DNA from: Paguma larvata
Taxonomy: Eukaryota > Chordata > Mammalia > Carnivora > Viverridae
DNA: 64,000 bases
Direction: 5' to 3'
NCBI GenBank assembly: GCA_030068075.1
Contig: CM057844.1
Coordinates: 18,708,001 to 18,772,000, forward strand
Part shown: piece after piece, positions 1-12,349 of the stretch
How positions within the stretch are numbered: the first letter of the stretch is position 1
How the letters are laid out: every line of letters begins with the position of its first letter
Made by a program: the position numbers and the translations under genes
Notes under the pieces: model-generated
Database searches by the model: none
What the model saw: the letters and a program-made list of their open reading frames with translations, nothing else
What the model was told of the DNA's origin: nothing

Positions 1-970
1 ATTGAGGCTATAGTTTGTGAAAGTGCTTTTTAACTATAGTAGTGATGAGAATGGCTAAGTAAACAGTTTAGATAAGGGAATCCCCATTCACTGTGACTTA
101 ATGTGAAGAAACATTCCCACTTTTTCATTTCTGTTCTTTGGGTCAGACCCCTAAACTCTTCACAGCGCAGCCCATCTACACTGGGTTAAAAAAGGAACCC
201 TTGTCGTGGGTTATAATGAGGAAGATTTAACCTCAGAACTTCAGTGACTGTCCCCAGACCTCTTCAGAAGTATTGACAGTCTTCCCTGCATGTTGTCAAG
301 GAGATGCCCCAGGGCTGTATAATGTTTGCATTATTATACATTGGTGATGATTGTGTATATATGTCCTCAATTCTTCCTTGTTCATTTTGAAGCAGAGACT
401 ACAAATGGTACCTGGTTTGGGACTGACCCATCCACATTTGGACAACTCTGACTTTTCTGCAGAGAAAGGATTGATGAGATGTCTGCCTGTTTGTTTTTTA
501 ATTAAGTGTTCGTTTGCTTACCCAACATTGAAGTTTCAACCAACATTTTCTTCCATCACCACCCAGCAGACCCACCTTCAGCTCGATCACTGTACCCTCA
601 GAAAATGCAAACTCGCTTTAACATCAGCTTAAGCCAAATGGTATGTAAATTTTAAGTTTACAAAGTTTACATAATGCATTTTCAAACCAAGCAGCCAAGT
701 ATTTGGGGTTATCTGCATTTTTACAAATAGAATTATAACTATGCTTTTATTTATTACCTCCATCCACACCCTTCTAATTAGAAGATTCTTTAAGAGTAAA
801 CTGTGCACCAGTTGTCTGTGTCAAAAGAATTCACCCATTTTTTCCTTTTTACCCTGAAATAGATCATCTTCTTTTCATTAAAATTTAACTGAAATAACTT
901 TTGTAAATATCAGTGTATGTTTGTGGTTTTCCAGGGAATGAATGTTATGTTATTATCCAATTAAATAATT
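1..970. other. Intergenic, nothing recognised
   Basis: AT-rich single-copy-like sequence. The 93-codon plus-strand ORF at 351-632 has no recognisable domain and no gene context. Confidence 0.5.
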
Positions 971-985
971 AACATATGATATCTT
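971..985. repeat. Target-site duplication, left copy
   Basis: AACATATGATATCTT, identical to 1761-1775. It is followed at once by a T-run, the poly-A tail of a minus-strand insert. Confidence 0.85.
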
Positions 986-1760
986 TTTTTTTTAATGAGG
1001 CAACAACATTTAATGTGTTATATAGTTCCTGGCGTTTAACAAATGTTTTAAATCCATGAACATTCATGAACATACATTACTTTTAAAAATAAATCCATTA
1101 ACCAAAATTATTAATAGTAAAATTTAAAACTTTAAACAAATTTAAGTGATTTAGTTCTGTTGAGCATTGTTTTAAAGTAGATACAACACCGAGGATAGTA
1201 AGGGAATTTCTCAAGTAACAAATGGGCTTTATTTTGAAAATTAATGTGTATGTCCATTATTTGGATCTCATAATGACATTTCACACATATGTTATTAATC
1301 AACATAACCATAATCAAACACTTACTCAGTATATATTTTTGTGTTCATGTTTCAGTTTAGAGCACAAAATCCTACTTAATCCACAATATAAGTGAAAGGG
1401 AAGATATTCCTTTCATTCCCTCCTTCACACATTGCAACTTAAATCACTTGATTCATAGGAGTTAATGGCCAGTTTCACCACTTGTATCCACTCTGGCAAG
1501 AGTATTGGCATTGTGGTTTTTGCATGATGTAACACAGACAAAAAGTGTACACAAATATATGTACATTGTTCAGTTTACCATACCTAACATTTTATTAGTC
1601 TTTATATCGGGTCTTTATAATGACGTGGTAATTGGTATAGTGAATTATCAATAATTTAAGAAATGGTCTGAGTTTGTGCCAGTACCGTACTGTCTTGGTG
1701 ATTACAGCTTTGTAATACAGCTTGAAGTCTAGAATTGTGATGCCTCCAGTTTTGGATTTA
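986..1760 (-). mobile_element. Probable chimeric retrocopy: L1 ORF2 fragment fused to an unknown mRNA 3' end
   Basis: Bounded by a perfect 15-bp duplication (971-985, 1761-1775). On the minus strand it begins with about 95 bp of L1 ORF2 (1760-1666, complement of TGCCTCCAGTTTTGG ... GTACCGTACTGTCTTGG, encoding YYKAVITKT and YWHK). It then changes to non-L1, AT-rich sequence and ends ATTAAATGTTGTTGCCTCATT followed by poly-A, the layout of an mRNA 3' end. I do not recognise the mRNA; the only ORF (1317-1132) has no familiar motif. Confidence 0.65.
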
Positions 1761-1775
1761 AACATATGATATCTT

Positions 1776-2143
1776 AACCACAGTGTTCAAGTGTTTCCCT
1801 TCTAATCTTTGATATATGTTAGTATATTTAGATATAAATGAAGTAATAGCCACCTAAACAGTTCAGCCCTGAAACAGAGAAGAAACTTGTTGAAGGCAAA
1901 TTTAGAACAGTGGCAGCTCAAACCAGCATCCAACCTCATGTAGGTTACATCCCTCGAGCTTACAACCCAGGAGTGTTTTCATGCATGCAGAAACTGCTTC
2001 CGGCCATGTTCTCCCTTTGTGTAAAAGTTGGCTTGTTTGTGTAGTGAAAACCACTGTTTGCATGGAGACTGTCCATTCATCTAACTGGTGTTAAGGGAAT
2101 AAAAAATTAATTGCACTTGTGTTTACCCTTTTCTTCTCAAGAT
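1776..2143. other. Intergenic, nothing recognised
   Basis: No ORF or repeat I can name. Confidence 0.5.
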
Positions 2144-2153
2144 TAATTAATGA

Positions 2154-2324
2154 GGGGTGCCTGGGTGGCTCAGTTGGTTAAGTGTCCAACTCTTGATTTT
2201 GGCTCAGGTTAAGAGCTCAGAATGGTGAGATCAAGCCTTGAGCCTACTTAAGATTCTCTCTCTCCCTCTGCGCCTCTCCCCTTCTCATGCTCGTGCTCTT
2301 TCTCTCTCTAAAAGAAAAAAAGGC
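2154..2324 (+). mobile_element. CAN SINE
   Basis: Head GGGTGCCTGGGTGGCTCAG; TSD TAATTAATGA at 2144-2153 and 2325-2334. Confidence 0.95.
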
Positions 2325-2334
2325 TAATTAATGA

Positions 2335-2706
2335 TAAGTTTAAGATACTTTTAATGAGCTAAGATATGTAAATATTTATACATACTATTATATATTGAAA
2401 ATTTAATCTCATTTGACAAAACAGATCAATTTCTTTGGCCAGAACAAGAGAAAATACAGCTTTGTAATGAAACTATTAGAGATTTTTCTTTCAGCATCCA
2501 ATAGCTAAATAAGCTGATTCTCAAACTGAAGAAACCAAAAGATGGCTTCAAGTGCTCAGGCATAAAAACCAATTCCAGATTTATGAGGGAGAATGTGACA
2601 TGTGGGAGGTGATTAGAAAACTTAAAAGAGTTCTGTTTCTAGGGGAAAATGATAGCTTTGAAATGTATCTCCTCAATTTAACCATTCTCTCTCTTAGGCT
2701 CAGAAA

Positions 2707-2707
<1 letters not shown>
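2335..2707. other. Intergenic, nothing recognised
   Basis: No support for a gene or named repeat. Confidence 0.5.

Positions 2708-2755
<48 letters not shown>
2708..2755. repeat. (CA)n microsatellite
   Basis: About 24 perfect CA units. The Thr-His and Cys-Val runs in overlapping ORFs come from this repeat. Confidence 0.98.
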
Positions 2756-2758
<3 letters not shown>

Positions 2759-2769
2759 TAGAACACCAG

Positions 2770-2950
2770 AGCAGGAAATGGCCTTTCAAGGGCATATGAT
2801 TCAACTCACTCCTTTCTTAGGTGAGGAGATCTGAACTCCAGACGAAGAAATGACTTGCTTAAGGATATACAGCTAACACTTGTTGGAGCCAAAATATTGC
2901 CCAAGGTCTAATTCTGGTCCAGTGAACTGTTCTCAGTCACTGTATTCTGG
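2770..2950 (+). repeat. Probable MIR
   Basis: GTGAGGAGATCTGAACTCC, AAGAAATGACTTGCTTAAGG and a following TACAGCTAACACT resemble the MIR 3' half. Confidence 0.5.
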
Positions 2951-4399
2951 AGTCCATAGGGGATAACCTTCTCTAGGAATGCTTAAAGGACCATTTAAAC
3001 TGGCTTCTGACCTACTGGGAGAATCTTAAGTTGCACAAAAGATACCTTCCCTCCCTCTGGCAAGCAAAGAGTGCATCCCATCCACCTGACTTCATAACCC
3101 AGACTCCAAGATTCCAGAGAAACCAAAAAGAATTATGCCAGAGCCCCTCTAGGGCTCCTCTGTTTCTTGCCACCATGAAAGACATGCCCTCCCTGGGGGA
3201 GGTCTGAATACATCGACCTGAATGTACATGGAGCTGTTTGGAAGTGATGCTAGAGCATATGGGAAAGCAGATTGTGAGGAGAGGTGACCCTGACCCAAAG
3301 GACAGCAGGTAGTGGGAAATGGAGTTTGTTCACATTCAAAGACAAAGCAAGTCTGAGGCCACCCAAGACACAGTGTACAATCCTCACCCAAGTCACTACC
3401 AGCTGACCCCAAGCAGTGGTCTTTCTTCATGCTTCCCAAGAACCAAATGCTTTCTGGTCACCAGGTCACCCTCCCTCCTGAGGTACACCATCCAGGCACA
3501 CGTTGCCCCCTGGGATTTCTTGCCCAACCTCCTCCTATGTTCAGAGAGCTCCAATACAGGACAGTTTTTCCAAGACATGTGTGAGAAAAAAATGTCACAC
3601 TTTCTTCAGGTATAACCAACTCATGGGAGGCAAGGGATTTATTGGAACTTAGAACGAAGAAGTAATTGCTGGACAGGGAAATAGGCAGGAAGGAGGTTTG
3701 CCTCCAAGTAGCAGGAAGGTCAACCCTTAGAACAGAAGGCCTTGTAGGCACAAGGTCCTTGCATCCTTTTGCTGACTCTTATACTGAATTTCCACAGATG
3801 AGTCACAGGCTGAAATGAAAAAGGTCATTTCTGGAAGCTTGTTTAAATATTGTTTAAATGTTGTTTAATGTTAACCCCAGCTCTGGATCCAACACAATCT
3901 TTGGACTGAACTTGACTTTGGGGATGGTCCACTGTATGTACAAAAGGTCTTCCACCCACTTATCCAATCAGTGTGCTGGCTGCTGTGGAGGAACAGAGCT
4001 GATGGAGATGCAAGACTGTATCCTAGGATGGCTCTTGAGATAATATATGAAATGGAGACACTGTAAACACAAATGTGGAAGGAATTCAGAAGACAGTTTC
4101 CTTCCAGCCATGGGAATCAGAGAAGGTTTGGGGTGGCCAGGTAGTTAGGCAGAGCCCTGGACGATGGTGGGGAGAAGGTAATCCCAGGCAAAGGGGACAG
4201 AATGACCAAAGATGTAGAAGAGGGGAAATGAGATGGAATACACATGGAATGATGAATTGTTTGCTTTGCACAAAGTGTGCATAGTGTTTAAAGGGAGAAC
4301 AGACTTGGCCAGCAGGCTGAAGAGCAGGCTGAAGAAAGTGGCCAAGGGGTGAGGATGGATGAAAAGAGCCCGGGATGCACAATCATACAGAATCAGGTT
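2951..4399. other. Intergenic, nothing recognised
   Basis: Short overlapping ORFs only, none with domains or splice context. Confidence 0.5.
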
Positions 4400-4580
4400 C
4401 AGACAGTATTTTCTGCTTAACCATGTGCATTTGGAAGATACCTTTCCCCTTAGCCAGGCCTTAATTCCTTGTGTATTAAATGGGAGTAATGATAGTACCT
4501 ACATCATAGGATTATATGTGATCTAAATATATATCTTAGAAAAATGTCTAGCACGTCATAAGCAGTCAAAAGACATTGTC
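4400..4580 (+). repeat. MIR
   Basis: TATTAAATGGGAGTAATGATAG, in two halves, then CTACATCATAGGATTATATG and GTCTAGCACGTCATAAGCAG follow the MIR order. Confidence 0.65.
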
Positions 4581-5835
4581 TGTTATTTTTAGAATGATTA
4601 ATTATAGGAGCAGAATTTCTTCTAGATGAATCCAAAACATTGTGTCATGTATAGTGGATATAATATTTGGAGATTATCAAATCAGAGTATTTTTATTTTC
4701 TGTGATTTCAAGTCTGTAGTCATCTCGGACTCCCAGCCATACCAGGCCAGCTTAAATCACAGGAGTTCTTCCATAATGTTGAGAATGCCCTTTCCACCAT
4801 TAAGCCTGAGCCAGGAAGTTTAGTGACACTCAGGAAGGAGACTATGATGTAGGGAAGTCCTTTCCATAGAGGAAGAAAAAAAACAAGGACCACTCCTTCC
4901 AGTCTCTATGATGTTGGGAAAGAAAGAAAAAAAATGTTAGTCAAACACCAGAGGTATTTGTCCACGCTTTATCCTTTATGGGCTAAATCTAGGTGGAGGT
5001 GGGGATGCAATAGAAGCATCTAAGTTATGGGAAAGCCTAGGATCAAGAAGTAGGGATGCACCAATAGAATGCTTCCCTAGTCTCACTCTTCTTCAAGCTC
5101 CTCTAAGAGGACTCCTACATGTGACCCAGAGACATTGTGGACCAGCAGTGGAAGGGGCCACCCATCTCAGCTCTCATGTTCTGTGACACAATCTTGACAT
5201 GTGAAAGTGTGCTTAAACCTCTATGTCATCTCACTTCACCATTTAAAGATGGCTAAATCCCCCCACCCTTGCCCCACCTGGAAGTCCTTGATGTAGGAGT
5301 AGGCAAAGTGAAATGTGAGTTATTATTGGGGCTCCCTTGTGAATAGCTGTTGGGAAAGCAAGACACCTAACCTCATCTAGGAGCAGTTCAAAAAATAAGT
5401 TCTTTCTCCTTGGAGAAAGAAAGAAAAGAGAGAGGGGGGAAGGGAGGGAAAAACTGAAGGAGAGAACACAGAGTCCCATGCCTTTCCAACCTGATTTAAC
5501 AGCCACTTACTGGAAAATGTGAAGGATGAAGAGGTGTGTCCTACAAAATATGCAGATGGGGAGAAGATTTGGAAGGAAGAACTCATTCTTGGCTGTTCTG
5601 TGGGACCTGAAATGTCAAAAAGCTTGAACTGCCTTCTGGAGCCCTCAGAGCATTCTCGTAGATGGAGTTCCCCAACACCAGAGAAAGTACTGCCAAGGAG
5701 AGAGGGGCAGACCCTGGTGAGGCAAATCCTTTGGGTAGACAATGGAATTTCTAAAAATGTAGGTGGGAGTCCCACGATGAGAATGAGAGAGGAGTCGGTG
5801 CTCCCCTTTTTTTTTTCTGTTGGTGCTTCCTTTTA
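4581..5835. other. Intergenic, nothing recognised
   Basis: Includes a purine-rich run (5405-5465). The ORFs at 5377-5775 (minus) and 5519-5836 (plus) overlap each other antisense and show no domain. Confidence 0.5.
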
Positions 5836-5848
5836 AAGTAAGAACAAG

Positions 5849-6063
5849 ACTGGGGTGCCTGGATGGCTCAGTCGGTTAAGCATCCGACCTTGGCTCAGGT
5901 CATGATCTCGCAGTTTGTTTGAGCCTTATGTCAGACTCTGTGCTGACAGCTCAGACCCTGAAGCTTGCTTCAGATTCTGTGTCTCCCTCTCTCTCTGCCC
6001 CTCCCCTGCTCACACTTTGTTGATCTCTCTCTCGAAAATAAATAAACACTAAAAACAAAGTTT
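5849..6063 (+). mobile_element. CAN SINE
   Basis: Complete element; TSD AAGTAAGAACAAG at 5836-5848 and 6064-6076. Confidence 0.95.
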
Positions 6064-6098
6064 AAGTAAGAACAAGTTTAAAAATGTCTGCTTCCATT

Positions 6099-6373
6099 GA
6101 TTATTGCAGAGTTTATTTTTTAAAACCTATTTAAATAAGCAAAATAGAAATATAAGAAGCAAATAAAATTAAAATGAAATATTAGAGTTATTTTGGACAA
6201 GAGTTTTTAAATAATAATACTATAAAATTACATGTCATTAAATTTCCAATGTAACGAATTATAAAATAATGCCTTGAAAACATGTAAATACAAAGTAAAA
6301 GAAATGGAAGATGTAATTTGACTAATACCCAATAAAAATAGTAGCAATAAAAAATATACACCTAAAATTTTTT
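6099..6373 (+). repeat. A-rich insert between direct repeats, origin unknown
   Basis: GTCTGCTTCCAT occurs at about 6086-6097 and 6380-6391. The DNA between is very AT-rich and ends in an A/T-rich tail (CCTAAAATTTTTTTAAAAA). Could be a small retroposon; the family is not recognised. Confidence 0.4.
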
Positions 6374-6417
6374 TAAAAAGTCTGCTTCCATCCCTTCCAT
6401 TCAACCTGTAATAGAAG

Positions 6418-6880
6418 TCAGCATAATAAGACAAGAAAAAATATATGAGAATTATAAAAGGCCATTGTCTTTATTTGCAGATAATATACTTGTCTACACA
6501 GAAAAACAAAAAAAATCTAAGAAAAACTAATAGAATTAATAAAAGTGCACAACAAGGTAGTTGGCTACAAGATCCAGGAACAAAAATCAAAAGTGAACTT
6601 GACAAGTTTATTTCAAAATTCAAGTCAAGTCGCCTTTTTGAAGAAGGGACTTATTTTACCAGAGACCAATATTTATTATGAAGCTATAGTCATTAAAACA
6701 GTGAGGTATCCGGGGGCATGATAGACAAATAGGCCAATGAAATAGAATATAAAGCCCCAGATACAGGTGCATGTATATATGGGAATTGGCAAACCATCAA
6801 ATTTTCTCCAAAATGTGCAAATAAAGACTCAAGAACTAATTTAATCTGTTATAGAGACATAAAGTGAGATTTTACACACT
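6418..6880 (+). mobile_element. Old L1 ORF2 fragment
   Basis: CTTTATTTGCAGATAATATAC, in two parts, is the RT catalytic region; GAAGCTATAGTCATTAAAAC and GGCCAATGAAATAGAATA follow in L1 order. Frame broken. Confidence 0.75.
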
Positions 6881-9239
6881 TGACTTTTTTTTTTTTCTAA
6901 AACTTTACACCTCCAGTCTGCTCTTATACTCAATTGTGGAGGTGCTGAAGGGGATAAGGGGACAAAACAGAAAAGGGTAATGTATTCTGCCCCCTTCAGC
7001 CCCGTGTGAATGCCTGAATAGAGACATCTGGGTCACGGGGGAATTATGGCGTCCAGGCGTTCCCGGGTCACTAGCAGCAAAGTGAGCAGAGGTGGAGATG
7101 GAGATGATGGCCAGCTACTGCCAGGTAGGTATCTTATGAAGGACTGAAGAGCAACTCCCCTGCACGAGGCCAGGAGGCTGGTCCATGGATGACTCTACCC
7201 AAGTCTAGTCAGTATCATATATTACCAACAGAATTCCTCTACCATGCGTAACACACCAGCAACTCACTTCCTAAACAGTCTGTGATCTCCCTTCCTGGCA
7301 CCAGAGACAGTTGCCCACTTTTATAATAATCCTTTCCTTCCCCCTAACATCACTAAAGAAAAAGCCAAAGCTACATCATCATGAGCTATGATTCTGCTAC
7401 CATACATTTATCACCATGTAAGACAGAAAGTGTGGGCTTCTGTTTTATGTGTCGTTTCCTGCCTGGCCTTTCCTGCCTGTCTCATCCCTACTCAGACTCC
7501 TCTAAGACCCTCAGCCTCCCCGCCTTCATCCTTATTACCTACGCCAGTTTCTCTGGTGGAAATGGCTCTCATGATTCTCTGCCTGTTGACTGGTTCTGGT
7601 CTTATGCCCAGCTCTGGACTTCCCACTCCATTGGGACTGAGCCTTATTGGATGCAGAAGATTTCCCAGGGTGAACTAAGTCCCCAATCTCCACTGCCCAA
7701 GACCCCTGCCTCTTTCCTCCACCAGAGAATGTCTCCTCAGTTTCAGCACCAGCACAGACCAGGAACAATGACCTATAATTTAGAATCATGTGATCTACTT
7801 TGTTCAATTCCTGAGTCCTGCCTCACATGCCCCAAGTTTATTCCACATCTTCCCCTCTAACCTCCACTACTTCTGCCTCAGAAAATCAATCCTACACAAA
7901 TTGGGATACTGGGTGCCTTTACTCTTTCTCTGGATGCCAGTCAGATGGTTCAAAGAAGATTTTAATGGAGGAGCTATTTATAGAAGTGTGGGTGGAGCTA
8001 AAGGAACCAACAAGAGGTGATTGGGCTCCCAAACACCAGCAACTTTACTGCCCTTAGGACTGGAGAGCAAGGGAAGGCAATGGTGACATAGGAGCCTGGT
8101 GAGAGCTGCAGGCTGTGGAGGGGCCATTTCTGAGGGATGGAGCCAGTGTTAAAGCAGGGGGAAGGGATAGTATACTCCAACCTCTCTCTCTTGCTGTCCT
8201 CCAGTCTCAGATACCTCTTATTGGTCAAGCCCAACAAGAATCCAGCTGGCATGTGAACCCAAAAAATGCCACCCCTAGGGTCAATCTCCAAACACAAAGC
8301 AGAACAAAGCAAAGCAGAAAATGAATCTAGAGTGGACAAACAGCACAAGCATCCTTCCAGTCATGGTAAGTCCTTCATTTCCCCTATGACCGTGAAAGCT
8401 TCAACTCTATCACATGGGCTTTCATGGGCTCTAGAGAATGGAGTTTCTCTTAAGTCCTTCGTGAGGTGTCCACCTGATAATGGCCAAGGCATTATGGCTC
8501 CCACGATACTACTCCAACTACTCAGCTATGAGTGAGACCATCTCTCTGACTTCCTCCCACTTCTAGGGGTGGAGGATCTCTGGTACCTCTCCAATGCCAG
8601 AAGCTATTGTGAACTTACAGAGAGATGACAGGGAGGGCATGGCTCACACCAGAGAGATCCCAGGAGAAATGCAGGCAGGTGGGACAGAAGCAAAAGGGAG
8701 GACTTCAAAGCTCTAGCCAGGATACTGTGGTCCAATACCTTGGGACATTTGAGGGTGAAGGTCCTTTCTCTCCTGCCAGGAGGTGCCAAACAAGCAGCAG
8801 AGTGGCTCAGGCAGCCCTGATAGGAAGGGCTATGGCCCATGTAACGATGTCTTTTCCAAGTTCATGCCCTCTGTTCTGTCCAGACCAGGCACAGATTCCC
8901 AGCCCCCACTCAGACACGATTGTTCTTTTCTAACTTAGCGTGCGTTTTCCTGCCTGCATCTTGTATTCCCAGTTCCTTCCTCTCCTTTCCTTCTAGGTTT
9001 ATTTATGTCATCCCATCACTTTGTGTTGTCACCTAGTCCCAGTTCCATGTTCTTTGCCAGCTTTTAGTGACTTTAAAAAATATGGTTGCCATAACAACAC
9101 TTGCAAAAATCACGGGCTGGATGCATTATTTAGCAGTTGGTATGTCCCACCTCAGAATGACATCCTGATAACACAGAGGGTGTGGGCTTCTATTTTATGT
9201 TAACATTGAGACTCATGGAAGAAACCAACACTCTCACCA
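6881..9239. other. Intergenic, no recognised element
   Basis: Several ORFs of 60-160 codons, the longest at 7381-7860 (plus), overlap in other frames and show no domain. The 20-bp motif around GTGTGGGCTTCTGTTTTATG (7427) recurs with changes near 9180. Confidence 0.5.
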
Positions 9240-9430
9240 CTGGCTGGCAGACACATACACTAGCTCATTTGACTCTTCAGCTATGCTGTTAGGTACAAAC
9301 CAGTATCAGTCCCATTTTATAGATGAAGAAACTAAGGCTCAGAGAGGTTGAGCAACTTGTCCCAGGTCATGTTGCTAGTGAGGGTCAGAAGTAGATCTGT
9401 TCAGCTCTAAAACACATGCTCTTAACCAGT
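9240..9430 (+). repeat. MIR
   Basis: CCCATTTTATAGATGAAGAA, AAGGCTCAGAGAGGTTGAGC and CTTGTCCCAGGTCATG are diagnostic MIR body motifs. Confidence 0.88.
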
Positions 9431-10979
9431 AAATTAAGTCTCCTCTATAAATCACTTCAAAGACCTTGAAGTGAAGACACAAACATGAGGGATTGTGATG
9501 CAGACCTCCAGAAGCCCCTGCTCCTAGCAACTTGCCCCTGACGTAAATGAGAATTCTGCTTCTGGTCCATGGCTGGTTAAGGCTGATGCTGCACTGGTTC
9601 CCTTCCTTCCTGAGAACCTGGAGTGTTAACTAGAATGTCCTCCTGGGGTTCAAACACTGGTCGTCCAGCCCCCTTGTAATCAGATCGAATCTGACTCTGA
9701 GACTGGAGTTCATGTAAGAGGTCAATTACAAAATAAGTTCCTTAATGAATCAGATCACTAATTAATTAAGGAGAACCCAGTAAGAAAATGAGGGAAGCAG
9801 GATATTAAAGGTGAAGAAACTAAGGAGGGGAGCATTTCTGGTGGGGCCCCAGGCTCAGCCTGATCCTAAGGGGACATCTGGAGCATATATTACACCTTGG
9901 ACTTTGTCTACCTTGGAGAACTGAGTTCTGTACTTCCACACTCGTCCTTGGTTATGAAGGGAGGAATCTGGGGGAAGGACGTGAAATTCCCAGTCCTCTC
10001 TAGCTCTTGTCACCGCCCAAGATGATTTTCCAAAAGGCACAGGTGCCAGCATTCACAGCCATGACAGCTGAAGGTGCACACAGAGAGCGGGGCAGAAGGA
10101 ACTCAGGGGATCCAGGTGGTATAACGACAGTGTCCACGACACACACCAGCTCCTCTCCTAAAACCAAGAGCCGATACAGTTCTACTCCAGAGCAACAGCC
10201 AGCTCCACCCTCCTGATGCCATCATTCTGTCTTCCACGCGGTTGAGAATGTGCTGGTTGGATTTCCAGCCCTAGCATGAGCTTTGTCCAACTCCACTCAG
10301 TTAATTCTCTATATTGCTGAATGTCCATGATCCAAGGGTAAGGGAAAAGAGCAGCATGTTGAAGGGAGACACTTTTCTCTCCACTTACTGCTTTCATTTC
10401 TCTGGCTTCCCCACAGATTCTGTATACATCTGCCCCTCGTCTTTACCTTATGTTTCAGAACCAGACTGAATGGATGAATAGCCAGGGCTGTCAGAAGCGG
10501 CCTTCCAAATGGGGTGACCTGAGCCTTAGGTAGCCTCAGTGGGATCTGGGCTCCTGTGGCTGGACCTTTTCAAGTTCAACTCCACAGTCTGCCATTGTGT
10601 CTTTGTTCCCTTTTATTCTAGGAACAGAGAAGGAACTTTCATTTTCTCCAGGGAGTGAGGAGGGATTAGGGTGAGGTCATTTGGAAAGAGTAAATTGAGA
10701 CAGAATGAGGCAGGACCTCTCACTGCTCCTCACCCACCCACTGTCTCTGCCAGTACTGGAGTTGGTTCCACACTACAAAAAAAAATTGAAATCGAAAATG
10801 GCTGTTAGCACTTAACAAGCCATTTCCTGCATTATCTAGGGCAGTTTGGGATCCTTCATTCATTCCGTAGTACATGCACACGCACACGCACACACAGAGC
10901 CCTAGTTGGATACAGAGTGGCCAAATGGCCAAATGCTCCTGTCCTGGTTATACTCGGAAGCTAAATCCATATGTGATGC
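9431..10979. other. Intergenic, nothing recognised
   Basis: Contains only a short interrupted CA tract near 10866-10896. Confidence 0.5.
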
Positions 10980-10984
10980 ATGAG

Positions 10985-11135
10985 TAGTCCACAGAACACC
11001 CAGCCCTCTCATTTTCTAAACAGGGACATTAGGGCCAGAAAGGCAACCTGTCTTATTCGAAGCCACAGAACCTCTTGGAGGCAGACCATGATCCAGAACC
11101 CAGATCTCCTGGTCCCCAGTGTAAGGTATTCACAC
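10985..11135 (+). repeat. Probable MIR
   Basis: TCATTTTCTAAACAGGGACA, CCAGAAAGGCAACCTGTC and CCCAGATCTCCTGGTCCCC suit a MIR 3' half. Confidence 0.6.
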
Positions 11136-11309
11136 TGGGCCATCTCTAGTCCCTTCCCTCCATGGGGGCTAGTTGTGGAGAGTCAAGAGCGGAGTCCTGC
11201 TGGGCCCAGCCTCCCATGGCTTACTTCAAGGTGAGAAGATTTGTAGGGGAAGAGGCTCTTGAAAAGTGAGAAATGAGTCTTACGGTCTTAGGGCAGAAAT
11301 AGGCCTTCC

Positions 11310-11425
11310 CAGGTAGGACTACCAGATTCACAAATTAAAATATAGGACATCCAGGTAAATTTGAATTTCAGATAAGAATGAATCATGTTTTAGAAAAAGT
11401 ATGTTCAAATATTGCAATTCTATCT
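11310..11425. repeat. Old interspersed repeat, family unsure
   Basis: ATAGGACATCCAGGTAAATT then TGAATTTCAGATAAGAATGA is a sequence common in mammalian genomes; I cannot name it with certainty. Confidence 0.45.
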
Positions 11426-11623
11426 ATTCCCAAGGTTCGGATGGGGAGGGGGACAGGAACACCATAAGTGCCACAGAGCCTTCCTCATTTCCTGGGGGGT
11501 GGAAGTGGGGAGGAGGGCTTTGACTACAGCAAATTCAATCTGTCCTGTTTTCTAGATTCAGTTCTGGCCTGAAGTCAACAGAGACTAGGATGCAACTGGA
11601 AAAGTTAGAAAATACAGATTCCA

Positions 11624-11806
11624 GGGGTGCCTGGGTGGCTCAGTCAGTTCAGTGTCTGACTTGAGCTCAGGTCATGATCTCACGGTTTGTGAGTTCAAGC
11701 CCCGCATGGGGCTTTCTGCTGTCAGAGCGGAGCAGGCTTCAGATCATCCGTCCCCCTCTCTCCACTCCCTACTCAAAAATAAATAAATAATTTTTTTAAA
11801 AGGAAA
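11624..11806 (+). mobile_element. CAN SINE
   Basis: Head GGGGTGCCTGGGTGGCTCAG; TSD about ACRGATTCCA on both sides (near 11614 and 11809). Confidence 0.93.
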
Positions 11807-11967
11807 AGACGGATTCCAAAACATTTAACCCAAACTAACTGTTTGATTTTCTGAATTCCTCAGAGAGTGAGAAATAAACGTGTCATTTCATTCTAAGGGA
11901 TGCCACTCTAAGAAAGATGCTGCACAGATGACCCTGAAATTAAGCAGATGTTCCTCACATATTTCTT

Positions 11968-12196
11968 TTCCTTTAAACATTTTTTAAATGTTTATTTATT
12001 TTTAATAGAGAGAGAGAGAGACAGAGCACAAGTGGGGGAGGGGCAGAAATTGAGGGAGACACAGAATCCGAAGCAGGCTCCAGGCTCTAAACTGTCAGCA
12101 CAGAGCCTGATGCAGGGCTCAAACTCATGAACCGCAAAGATTATGACCTGAGCCAAAGTCAAACACTTAACGGACTGAGCCACCCAGGCACCCCAA
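11968..12196 (-). mobile_element. CAN SINE
   Basis: Complete; perfect 15-bp TSD CCTCACATATTTCTT at 11953-11967 and 12197-12211. Confidence 0.96.
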
Positions 12197-12349
12197 CCTC
12201 ACATATTTCTTGAATGAGCAGATGAATGAATAAATGAATGAGCAAACAAGGGCCAGAGAAGTTCGTCAGGAAGGCTGATATCTGAGAGACAGCACTCTAA
12301 TCTTGAATTGATACCCTTCTCTCCCAACCCAGGTTTGAGCTATCTATCT

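Noticed and set aside
2154..2230. tRNA gene from the tRNA-like head of SINEs
   Set aside because: The heads are tRNA-Lys-derived but belong to complete SINEs with tails and TSDs; no intact tRNA cloverleaf stands alone.
2552..2766. ORFs with Thr-His or Cys-Val runs on either strand
   Set aside because: They are translations of the (CA)n microsatellite.
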